Below, in pieces: positions 13,190-19,510 of a stretch of 19,510 nucleotides of DNA. The number at the start of each line of letters is the position of its first letter. Position 1 is the stretch's first letter. Below the pieces are notes generated by a model. The model was not told the DNA's origin. It saw nothing but the letters and a program-made list of their open reading frames with translations, and did no database searches. The stretch covers positions 1-19,510 of the forward strand of contig UREK01000034.1 in assembly GCA_900546845.1 (NCBI GenBank), read 5' to 3'. A program made the translations under genes and the position numbers. This stretch comes from an uncultured Eubacteriales bacterium (GTDB lineage: Bacteria; Bacillota; Clostridia; Christensenellales; CAG-138).

Positions 13190-15064
13190 ATGTCCATCGC
13201 ATATGACGCGGTCGTGCTCGGCGCGGGGCACGCGGGCTGCGAAGCGGCGCTTGCGCTTGCGCGCATGGGCCTTTCCACGCTCGCCGTTACACTTAACCTG
13301 GATTCCGTTGCGCTCATGGCCTGCAACCCGGCCATCGGCGGCACCTCCAAGGGGCATCTGGTGCGCGAGGTGGACGCTCTCGGCGGCGAGATGGGGCTCG
13401 CCGCGGACGCGGAATTCATCCAGATGCGCATGCTCAACACGGGCAAAGGCCCGGCAGTGCATTCCCTGCGCGCACAGATGGACAAGCGCCGCTACCACGA
13501 GCGCATGAAGCGCGCTTTGGAGGCGCAGGAGAACCTCGACATCCTGCAAGGCGAGGTATCGGAGATCCTGACGGAGAACGGCCGCGTATCCGCCGTGCGC
13601 CTTTCCGGCGGCATGAACACCGAAGGGGAGCTGATCCCCTGCCGCGCCGTGGTCGTGGCCACGGGCGTGTATCTGAAAAGCCGCATCCTCATCGGGGATC
13701 ATGTGCGGGAAAGCGGCCCCTGCGGCCTGCTGCGCGCGGAGGGGCTTTCCGCATCGCTCGCGGCGCTGGGGTTCCCGCTGCGCCGCTTTAAGACCGGCAC
13801 GCCGGCCCGCGTGCTCGGGCGGACGCTCGACTATGCCGAGATGGAAGCCCAGCCGGGGGATGTCCCCGCGCCGCACTTTTCGTTTTTGAATGGGAGCGAC
13901 CCCCGGCCGCAAATCCCCTGCTATCTCACCTACACCAACGCGGCGACGCACGCCGTCATCCGCGCGAACATTCACCGGAGCGCCATGTATTCCGGCCTTA
14001 TCCACGCCACGGGCACGCGCTACTGCCCCTCTATCGAGGATAAAATCACCCGCTTCGCGGACAAGGACCGCCACCAGATCTTCATCGAGCCGGAAGGCCT
14101 TTCCACGGATGAGATGTACGTGCAGGGCATGTCCACGAGCCTCCCGCAGGAGGTGCAGGCGGAGATGCTCCACACCATGCCGGGCCTCAGGCGCTGCAAA
14201 ATCACCCGCCCAGGCTACGCCATCGAGTACGACTGCATCGATCCGCTCGCCCTCGACGTGACGCTCGGCGCAAAGTCCGTCCCCGGCCTGTATTTCGCCG
14301 GGCAGATCAACGGCTCCTCCGGCTATGAGGAGGCCGCCGCCCAAGGGCTGTATGCGGGGATCAACTGCGGCCTTTATTTAAAAGGAGAGCCGCCGCTCGT
14401 CCTTTCCCGGGCGGACGCTTACATCGGCGTGCTTGTGGACGACCTTGCCACCAAGGGCACCAACGAGCCCTACCGCATGATGACCTCCCGGGCCGAATAC
14501 CGCCTGCTGCTGCGGCAGGACAACGCCGATTTGCGCCTGACGGAGCTTGCCCGGCGCACGGGGCTCGTCTCCGAAGCGCGGTACGCAAGGCTGATGGAAA
14601 AGAAGGAGGGCGTCGCGCGGGCGATGCAGGCGCTTTCCGCCTACGCCCCGCCGGAGGAAGCGCTCGCAGCGCTGCTTGCCGCCCGGGGAGAGCCTGCGCC
14701 GAAAACGGGCGTGCGCCTCTTCGACCTTCTGAAGCGCAGCGGCGTGGGCTATACCGACCTCATGGGGCTGTACGCCGCCCTCCCCCCGCTTTCGGAGGAG
14801 GTGCGCGAGCAGGTGGAGATCATAGCCCGCTACGATGGCTACATTGAAAAGCAGCGGACGCAGGTGGAGCGCTTCCGCGCGCTGGAGGATACGCTCCTGC
14901 CCGAATCGCTCGATTACGCCTCGCTGGACGGCCTCCGCCTGGAGGCCCGGCAGAAACTCGCCGCTCAGCGGCCCCGCTCCATTGGCCAGGCCTCCCGCAT
15001 CAGCGGCGTTTCGCCCGCGGATGTGGCCGTCCTGCTCGTCCATCTGAAGAGGTTGGGCGCTTGA
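13190..15064 (+). CDS. mnmG: tRNA uridine-5-carboxymethylaminomethyl(34) synthesis enzyme MnmG
   Basis: This 624-residue FAD enzyme works with MnmE to put the carboxymethylaminomethyl group on wobble U34 of certain tRNAs. The FAD-binding GAGHAGCEAA is at residues 11-20, followed by the signature CNPAIGGTSKGHLVRE (about 44-59), the NINGSSGYEEAAAQG-like region near 370-385, and the C-terminal helical domain with SRISGVSPADVAVLLVHLK. AGGAGGT is six bases from the ATG at 13190; a GTG nine bases upstream lies inside this site and is unlikely. Length is normal. The usual partner mnmE does not precede it; instead there are about 680 bp of repeats. rsmG follows after 305 bp, an unusually long gap for this pair. 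Confidence 0.96.
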   Translation: MSIAYDAVVLGAGHAGCEAALALARMGLSTLAVTLNLDSVALMACNPAIGGTSKGHLVREVDALGGEMGLAADAEFIQMRMLNTGKGPAVHSLRAQMDKRRYHERMKRALEAQENLDILQGEVSEILTENGRVSAVRLSGGMNTEGELIPCRAVVVATGVYLKSRILIGDHVRESGPCGLLRAEGLSASLAALGFPLRRFKTGTPARVLGRTLDYAEMEAQPGDVPAPHFSFLNGSDPRPQIPCYLTYTNAATHAVIRANIHRSAMYSGLIHATGTRYCPSIEDKITRFADKDRHQIFIEPEGLSTDEMYVQGMSTSLPQEVQAEMLHTMPGLRRCKITRPGYAIEYDCIDPLALDVTLGAKSVPGLYFAGQINGSSGYEEAAAQGLYAGINCGLYLKGEPPLVLSRADAYIGVLVDDLATKGTNEPYRMMTSRAEYRLLLRQDNADLRLTELARRTGLVSEARYARLMEKKEGVARAMQALSAYAPPEEALAALLAARGEPAPKTGVRLFDLLKRSGVGYTDLMGLYAALPPLSEEVREQVEIIARYDGYIEKQRTQVERFRALEDTLLPESLDYASLDGLRLEARQKLAAQRPRSIGQASRISGVSPADVAVLLVHLKRLGA

Positions 15065-15369
15065 TAGCGTGCCTTGCGGGGCGTCGCTGTTATCGGCAAT
15101 CCCCCGTCAGCGCTTGCGCGCTGCCACCCCCTTTCAGAAAGGGGGCGTTTGGGAGTGATGAACGCCAACGCTTTCCCGTATTCGGATGGCGCACGAGAGC
15201 GCACCCCCAAAAGGCTCCTTTGGCAAAGGAGCTGTCACGGCGTGAGCCGTGACTGAGGATTGTCTTACTTGCGCAGCCATTGCGAACTGCCGCGATAAAC
15301 GGCGCAAGCCGTGCTTGGGGATCGTTCCCCTTCACCGCCCAACCAACTATCATCCCAAGGGAGGCCCTT
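15065..15369. other. Repeat-filled spacer between mnmG and rsmG
   Basis: The 305 bp hold a complete MITE-like element (15095-15262) and then a partial module (15277-15328) containing ATTGCGAACTG and GGCGCAAGCCG. That module is shared with 12803-12840 and partly with 13053-13103. I see no gene or clear terminator, so mnmG and rsmG may still be cotranscribed through it. Confidence 0.75.
15095..15262. mobile_element. MITE-like element with ~50-bp imperfect terminal inverted repeats
   Basis: The left end reads GGCAATCCCCCGTCA, then a GCGC stem, then CCCCCTTTCAGAAAGGGGG. The right end, reverse-complemented, reads GACAATCCTCAGTCA, then the stem CACGGC/GCCGTG, then CTCCTTTGCCAAAGGAG. The two ends therefore match in sequence and in the order of their two hairpins. 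The ~60-bp interior has no coding capacity but is conserved at 12625-12690. No transposase is in the window. I infer a non-autonomous mobile element or a structured interspersed repeat. Confidence 0.7.
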
Positions 15370-16056
15370 ATGCGCGAACGCCTTGCCGCGCTCTGCCCGT
15401 TTCTCAGCGAGGGGCAGCTTGCGCAGTTTGAAACCTATTACGCCATGCTCGTGGATTGGAATGCGCGCATGAACCTCACGGCTATCACCGCGCCGGAGGA
15501 GGTCGCCGAAAAGCACTTCGCGGACAGTCTCCTGCCGCTTGCGCTCGTGCCGGAAGGCGCGCGCTGCATCGACGTGGGCACCGGCGCGGGCTTCCCCGGC
15601 GTGCCCATCCTCATCGCCAGGCCGGATGTGAAGGTCGTTCTGCTCGATTCGCTCAACAAGCGGCTCACCTTCCTGGAAGCCGTGCTCGCGGCGCTCGGGC
15701 TTTCCGCAAGGGCGAAGCTCGTGCATGCCCGCGCGGAGGATGGCGGCCGCATGGACGCGCTGCGCGCCGGGTTCGATATCGCGTTCACACGCGCGGTCGC
15801 GCCCGCGTCCGTGGCGCTCGAGTGGACGGTACCGTTTTTGAAGGTAGGCGGCACATCGCTGCTCTACAAGGGCGCGAAGGCCGGGGAGGAGCTTGCCGCC
15901 GCCGCGAACGCGCTGCGCGTGCTCTCCGCCGCCGCGTCGCTCTCCCGCTTCGAAGCCCCCTGGGGTGAACGCTGGGTCATCGCCGCAAAAAAGGAAGCGA
16001 AAACGCCGAAGGAATATCCGCGCAAGGCCGGGGCGGCGGCGAAAAAGCCGCTGTAA
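15370..16056 (+). CDS. rsmG: 16S rRNA (guanine(527)-N7)-methyltransferase RsmG
   Basis: This 228-residue cytosolic enzyme methylates N7 of G527 in 16S rRNA using S-adenosylmethionine. The N-terminal WNARMNLTAIT (about 30-40) and HFADSLLPL (49-57) are family hallmarks. The SAM-binding motif DVGTGAGFPGVP is at 68-79, LLDSLNKRLTFLE at 91-103, and ARAEDGG corresponds to the ribose-binding region. GGGAGG about six bases before the ATG at 15370 fixes the start; the ORF extends further upstream only into repeat DNA. The C-terminus is Lys/Ala-rich. The position after mnmG and before noc matches the conserved origin-proximal order of Bacillota. Confidence 0.95.
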   Translation: MRERLAALCPFLSEGQLAQFETYYAMLVDWNARMNLTAITAPEEVAEKHFADSLLPLALVPEGARCIDVGTGAGFPGVPILIARPDVKVVLLDSLNKRLTFLEAVLAALGLSARAKLVHARAEDGGRMDALRAGFDIAFTRAVAPASVALEWTVPFLKVGGTSLLYKGAKAGEELAAAANALRVLSAAASLSRFEAPWGERWVIAAKKEAKTPKEYPRKAGAAAKKPL

Positions 16057-16161
16057 TGTTTCCGTCGCCGTCCAAAATTGGCGGGTTTTGTCCAGATTTG
16101 CAGGTTGTGCAGGAAATATTGCCCGGGTGCAGAAACCCATTTACCAAGGAGGAATCAAGCT

Positions 16162-16998
16162 ATGCCCGTATTCGACTTTATGAAGGATGCTAAGGCGGCC
16201 GACGCCGGCCGCAAGCTCACGGAGATCCCCGTTGCATCCATCCACAGGAGCCCGTACCAGCCGCGCGTCACGTTCGATGAGGAAAGCATCGCGGAGCTTG
16301 CGCAGTCCATCCGTCAGGTCGGCCTGATCCAGCCGCTTGTGGTACGCAAGGCCCCGGAAGGCGGCTATGAGCTCGTCGCGGGCGAGCGCCGCCTGCGCGC
16401 CGTCAAAAGCCTCGGCATGGAGAAGGTGACCTGCATCGTCGAGCAGGCCGTGCAGGATGAATCCTCCGCGATGATGGCGCTCATCGAAAACCTCCAGCGG
16501 GAGGATCTGCACTATCTTGAGGAAGCCCAATGCTACAGCACCCTGCTTTCCACCTATGACCTCACCCAGGAGGAGCTTGCGGAGCGCCTTGGCAAAAGCC
16601 AATCCTCCATCGCCAACAAGCTGCGCCTGCTGCGCCTGCCGGAGGAAGTAAAGTCCGCTATGGCGGAGGCGCGCCTGACCGAACGCCATGCGCGTGCGCT
16701 TTTGAAGCTCAAGGATGAAAAGACGCAGCTCGCGCTCGTGGATAAGATTGCAAAGAAGAGCCTCTCCGTGAAGGAGACGGAAAAGCTCGTGGACAAGACC
16801 CTCAACAAGCTCTATGACGAAGGGGCCGACGGCGCGCGCCCGCGCCCAAAGATCCTCCGGATCGTGAAGGATTACCGCCTGTTCATGAACACGATCAACG
16901 CCGCCGTGAACACCCTGCGCGATGCCGGAATGACGGTCGCCGTCGAGCAGGAGGACCGGGAGGACGGCGTGGACATCCACATCCACGTCACGCGGTAA
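16162..16998 (+). CDS. noc: Noc/ParB-family nucleoid occlusion or chromosome partition protein
   Basis: This 278-residue DNA-binding CTP switch has the ParB N-terminal domain at about 20-115, with CTP-binding GERRLRA (74-80) and the ENLQRE motif (109-114). The helix-turn-helix follows at about 134-157 (LTQEELAERLGKSQSSIANK), then LTERHARALL and the SLSVKETEKLV block. These last features and the dimerisation tail DYRLFMNTINAAVN resemble Noc more than Spo0J. The N-terminus MPVFDFMKDA is short and could be an amphipathic membrane-targeting helix as in Noc. AGGAGG nine bases before the ATG at 16162 supports the start. It lies directly after rsmG as noc does in Bacillus, but no soj/parA follows: the next gene is on the other strand. 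Noc versus ParB is inference from position and similarity. Confidence 0.85.
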   Translation: MPVFDFMKDAKAADAGRKLTEIPVASIHRSPYQPRVTFDEESIAELAQSIRQVGLIQPLVVRKAPEGGYELVAGERRLRAVKSLGMEKVTCIVEQAVQDESSAMMALIENLQREDLHYLEEAQCYSTLLSTYDLTQEELAERLGKSQSSIANKLRLLRLPEEVKSAMAEARLTERHARALLKLKDEKTQLALVDKIAKKSLSVKETEKLVDKTLNKLYDEGADGARPRPKILRIVKDYRLFMNTINAAVNTLRDAGMTVAVEQEDREDGVDIHIHVTR

Positions 16999-17017
16999 AA
17001 GATCCGCAAAACGCAAA

Positions 17018-17055
17018 AAAGGGGCCGCTCTGCTTTTCCGCAGAGCGGCCCCTTT
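17018..17055. terminator. Bidirectional terminator between noc and the DnaC-like gene
   Basis: A 16-bp stem (17018-17033 with 17040-17055, core GGGGCCGCTCTGC) has a 6-nt loop. It has TTTTTT on the minus-strand side and TTT on the plus side. It serves the convergent noc and dnaC-like genes. Confidence 0.9.
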
Positions 17056-17068
17056 CAGGTCGGTTTCG

Positions 17069-18004
17069 TTATCGCAGGCTCTTCCCTTTGAGCTCGATCA
17101 CGCTGAACAGGCGCGGCGACGTCATCCGGGAAAACAGGCGCTCGCCGTAATCGTCCAGCAGCTGCGCCTTGCCGAGGTTCGTGGCGACAGCCGTGGCCTT
17201 GCCCGCGTTCTGCCGCTCGTTGATCGCGGAAAACAGCACCTCATAGGTCACGTTCGGGATGAACGGCTCCGTGCCAAGGTCGTCGATGAGCAGGAGCTCC
17301 GGCGCGGCGAGCCCCGTCGCCGTCAACCCGCCGTCCCGCTCGCGCATGCCGCGCAGCATGCGGTCGAGCAGGTTGTAAGCGGTGTATTTCTGCACGGAAT
17401 AGCCCCGCGCGAGCGCGCGCTGGCCGATGCAGTCCAGCAGGAAGGTCTTTCCAAGGCCCACATCGCCCATCAGCAGCAGGCCCTTTGCGCCGTTGAAGGA
17501 AAGCCGTTCCGCATATTCCTCGCAGATGTCCTTTGCGCGCAGACTCCGGCGCAGCTGCGTTTCATCCTTGTAAACGCCCGTGTCGAACCGTTCAAAGCAT
17601 GCGCCGGCCGCAAAACCGGAGGAAGCATACTCCTCCCGCAGAAGCCGCTTGCGCAGGCAGGCGCAGACGCGCCGTTCCGGGCCGACGAAGCCCGTATCGC
17701 CGCACTCCTTGCAGCGGAACTGCGGCTCGAGCGTTTCCGGGGCGATGCCGTTGTCCGCAAGCAGGCGTTCCGCCTCCGCATCGAGCGCAGCAATGGCCCG
17801 CTCCGTTTCCGCGCGCAGCGCCGCCGGATCCTCCGCCGTGCGCAGCTTCGGCCCAAGCGCGAAGGCGATGCGGCGCTTTTCCGCGTCGATGGCGGCAAGG
17901 CGGGGCAACGCGGCATAGGCGGCGCTTTTCCGCGTTTCTGCCGCAGCGATCGCCCGCGCGCGCGCCGCCTTGTATTCGCTCTCTATGCTCTGTGTCATGC
18001 GCAT
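17069..18004 (-). CDS. DnaC/DnaI-like helicase-loader ATPase
   Basis: This 311-residue AAA+ protein is related to the replicative helicase loaders DnaC and DnaI. An alpha-helical, Ala/Arg-rich N-terminus (1-90) leads to a zinc-binding CKEC...CAC cluster (Cys98, 101, 114, 116), as in DnaI-type proteins. The ATPase core has Walker A GDVGLGKT (180-187), Walker B LLLIDDLG (237-244) and a sensor-1-like VATN at about 273-276. The ATG at 18004 has GGGAGG about seven bases upstream; a GTG at 18019 overlaps that site and is unlikely. A promoter is visible upstream and a terminator downstream, so it is probably monocistronic. A phage origin is possible because a lysis module adjoins it, but DnaI-like genes are also normal chromosomal genes. 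Confidence 0.85.
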   Translation of the reverse strand: MRMTQSIESEYKAARARAIAAAETRKSAAYAALPRLAAIDAEKRRIAFALGPKLRTAEDPAALRAETERAIAALDAEAERLLADNGIAPETLEPQFRCKECGDTGFVGPERRVCACLRKRLLREEYASSGFAAGACFERFDTGVYKDETQLRRSLRAKDICEEYAERLSFNGAKGLLLMGDVGLGKTFLLDCIGQRALARGYSVQKYTAYNLLDRMLRGMRERDGGLTATGLAAPELLLIDDLGTEPFIPNVTYEVLFSAINERQNAGKATAVATNLGKAQLLDDYGERLFSRMTSPRLFSVIELKGKSLR

Positions 18005-18048
18005 GCCGGTTCCTCCCACCGCGTTTTCAGTCTAAGCTAGTTTAAGCT

Positions 18049-18078
18049 ATTATAATGCTTTTTCCTGCCACGGCACAA
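18049..18078 (-). promoter_or_regulatory. Promoter of the DnaC-like gene
   Basis: On the minus strand a perfect TATAAT (18049-18054) lies 18 bp after TTGTGC (18073-18078), about 45 bp before the ATG. It begins only five bases beyond the holin stop codon. Confidence 0.6.
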
Positions 18079-18082
18079 GGCT

Positions 18083-18505
18083 TCACACATCCGTTTCTTT
18101 CTTTTCTCCCGGTTCGGAGAGCTTTTTCAGGGCCGCTTTCAACGCTTCCGGCATCGGAAGGCCGATCTCGCCCGCATTTTCGAGGATGCTCAGGCCTTCG
18201 TTGGCGATGTAAAACATAATCACCGCCGAGCGGATTGCATGGTTTGCAGCCGGGATAACGCTGTCCATGACCGTTCCGATTGCAACCAGCACGAAGATCG
18301 CAACCTTTTTCAGCAAGCCGTGACAGCCTGCCTTAGAAGATAGTTCCCTGCGTACAGCCGCCTTGGCAATCCCCGTGATGTAATCCAGGACCACGAAGAT
18401 CACCAGCGCGATAATCAGCGCATCCCACGGCCCCCATAGGTACGCTGCCGCGCCGCCGAGCGCGGCGGCCGCCGCCTTGAGCCAATCAGTAAAACGTTCC
18501 ATCAT
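18083..18505 (-). CDS. Phage holin family protein (Holin_4/TcdE-like)
   Basis: This 140-residue membrane protein belongs to the toxin secretion/phage lysis holin group. It has three or four hydrophobic segments: about 11-24, 27-45 containing the typical LDYITGI motif, 67-87, and 90-108. The acidic-basic C-terminal tail is also typical. Length fits the family. The first of two consecutive ATGs (18505) has GAGGAGG five bases away; the second is eight away, and either may be used. It lies 36 bp after the endolysin gene on the same strand, forming a lysis cassette that would release endolysin across the membrane. Presence here implies prophage, prophage remnant or tailocin DNA reaching at least to this point. 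Confidence 0.9.
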   Translation of the reverse strand: MMERFTDWLKAAAAALGGAAAYLWGPWDALIIALVIFVVLDYITGIAKAAVRRELSSKAGCHGLLKKVAIFVLVAIGTVMDSVIPAANHAIRSAVIMFYIANEGLSILENAGEIGLPMPEALKAALKKLSEPGEKKETDV

Positions 18506-18541
18506 TGGTTCCTCCTCATCGTTTTCTTTTGTTTCAGATGT

Positions 18542-19261
18542 TCAGCGTTCGCGCTTCACATAGCGTTCGGCCATGTAACCCTTTGTGATCGCGCCGTTAA
18601 ACACCGCCGCAACCTCGCACCAGCCGTCCTCTGCGGGCAGCGCAAGCATGCGGACGCCCGCACGCGCTATGCCAAGGCTTGGGTGCGCAGAGCTGCGCCC
18701 GCGCCGCACGTGTACCGACCCGCCTCTAACTGTGGCAAAATACGCCTGTTCCGCTTCGGCTTTTTCCACCTCCGGCGCGTCCGGAAGCGGCAGGCGGCCG
18801 TAGCGGTTCCAGTACCCCACGCCGCCTGCGTCGAGCGCGCGGCGGGTCACGCCCACGTCGCGTCCCTGCGCTTCGATCACGGTCCCGCCGCCTAAATATA
18901 CGCCTACATGGTGTACTTTACTGCCGTTGTCCCGGAAAACCAGGTCGCCTTTTTGCAGCGCGCCACGCGCGATGGGCGTGCACTTGCGGTAAAGCCCCGC
19001 AGCGCTCAGGTCGCTTTTGTAGAATCCGGTCACATCCTGCAAATAGTGCATGATGAGGCCGGAGCAATCGTACGCGGCAATGGGCGAAATCCCCTTCTCT
19101 TTCAGCTTTTCCCAGAACGAAAGCACCCGCTGCACGTTTGCCTCGCTGTTTTCGCGCGAGCGGATCCATTTTTCCGTGATGTCCGTCTGCCCCTGCGCGC
19201 CCCAAACGTAAAGGGAACGGCCGGCCTGCGCGTTCAAATATTCGATAAACGCATCGATCAT
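18542..19261 (-). CDS. NlpC/P60 family endolysin with C-terminal SH3b domain
   Basis: This 239-residue cell-wall hydrolase should cleave peptidoglycan peptide stems. The NlpC/P60 domain covers about 1-155: catalytic Cys66 in YDCSGLIMHY, His118 in HHVGVYLGGG, and a polar third position around EAQG (130-133). A bacterial SH3 domain follows at about 172-237 (VRGGSVHVRRG...GWCEVA...GYMAERYV), probably binding the wall. No signal peptide is seen, as expected for a phage endolysin that relies on a holin. The ATG at 19261 has GGAGG nine bases upstream; the longer open frame upstream is low-complexity antisense of the phage gene there. The holin follows after 36 bp. Confidence 0.92.
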   Translation of the reverse strand: MIDAFIEYLNAQAGRSLYVWGAQGQTDITEKWIRSRENSEANVQRVLSFWEKLKEKGISPIAAYDCSGLIMHYLQDVTGFYKSDLSAAGLYRKCTPIARGALQKGDLVFRDNGSKVHHVGVYLGGGTVIEAQGRDVGVTRRALDAGGVGYWNRYGRLPLPDAPEVEKAEAEQAYFATVRGGSVHVRRGRSSAHPSLGIARAGVRMLALPAEDGWCEVAAVFNGAITKGYMAERYVKRER

Positions 19262-19334
19262 CGTTTCAAGCCTCCTTCCTGTTTCATAGGCCGCACCCTC
19301 GCCCGGGAAGGGCTTGGGCGCTTCTTTCGTTATA

Positions 19335-19510
19335 CTATGCTGTGGGCAGGTCGTCCGTTTGTTTCTCCCAGCCCTGCGGATACTGTTCCGGCGTATACAC
19401 ATTCGCCGCCAGCAGGGACTTGTACAGCTCGCCCTGCCACCAGCCAAGCTCGCCTTCCGCGAAAGCCAGCCCCGCCGGGATCACCTCCGGGATGATGCGG
19501 TAGCCGTCCT
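19335..19510 (-). CDS. C-terminal fragment of a phage structural protein with a carbohydrate-binding-like module
   Basis: The gene enters from beyond the window and ends at 19335; only 57 codons are visible. The readable part includes ELGWWQGELYKSLLAAN, then VYTPEQYPQGWEK, and a short acidic tail. The spaced aromatic pattern with YTPEQYPQGWE near the C-terminus resembles the CBM5/12-like ends common on phage tail or baseplate-associated proteins of Clostridia. It lies 73 bp upstream of the endolysin on the same strand, as tail genes usually do. Its full function cannot be judged from this fragment. Confidence 0.7.
   Translation of the reverse strand, partial: DGYRIIPEVIPAGLAFAEGELGWWQGELYKSLLAANVYTPEQYPQGWEKQTDDLPTA

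Noticed and set aside
12575..15262. CRISPR array
   Set aside because: The repeats are palindromic, irregularly spaced and of varying length, with no constant spacer size and no cas genes.
19262..19447. Longer start (19447) for the NlpC/P60 protein
   Set aside because: The extension is Cys/Arg-rich out-of-frame sequence over the end of the upstream phage gene, and the ATG at 19261 has a proper GGAGG.

Overview
The window looks like chromosome of an anaerobic Clostridia-type member of the Bacillota, probably gut-associated. This is inferred from its moderately high GC, strong AGGAGG-type ribosome binding sites, an FMN-riboswitch-controlled RibU, a Noc-type ParB gene directly after rsmG, and many structured intergenic repeats. 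No rRNA, tRNA, CRISPR array or intact transposase gene is visible.

Layout. 1-2220: a minus-strand hypoxanthine phosphoribosyltransferase gene (hpt) diverges from an overlapping plus-strand pair of half-size chromate-type transporters. The three genes lie between two inverted copies of a ~110-bp repeat. 2365-2835: a hotdog-fold thioesterase (minus) followed by repeat-rich DNA. 3248-8471 (minus): a branched-chain amino acid ABC transporter operon, livJ-livH-livM-livG-livF. It is preceded by a promoter, a 57-codon Val/Ile/Leu-rich ORF and an intrinsic terminator that ends 40 bp before livJ. 8677-10503: glmS (plus), divergent from that leader. 10652-11185: an AT-rich membrane-anchored orphan gene (minus). 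11367-12432 (minus): consensus promoter, FMN riboswitch, terminator, ribU and a small ferredoxin gene. 12500-13160: repeat-rich DNA with a plus-strand promoter. 13190-16998 (plus): mnmG, rsmG and noc/parB, with a MITE-like element between mnmG and rsmG. 17069-18004 (minus): a DnaC/DnaI-like helicase-loader ATPase. 18083-19510 (minus): a phage-type lysis module (holin, NlpC/P60 endolysin with SH3b domain, and the C-terminal end of an upstream phage structural protein).

The most interesting observation is the arrangement ahead of livJ. A short ORF has 15 of 21 consecutive residues (27-47) that are Val, Ile or Leu, and it is followed by a textbook terminator before a branched-chain amino acid uptake operon. 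This matches the plan of an ilv/leu leader-peptide attenuator, although a genuine small membrane protein is a serious alternative. The second theme is a family of palindromic intergenic elements, including one apparently complete ~168-bp unit with long imperfect terminal inverted repeats.
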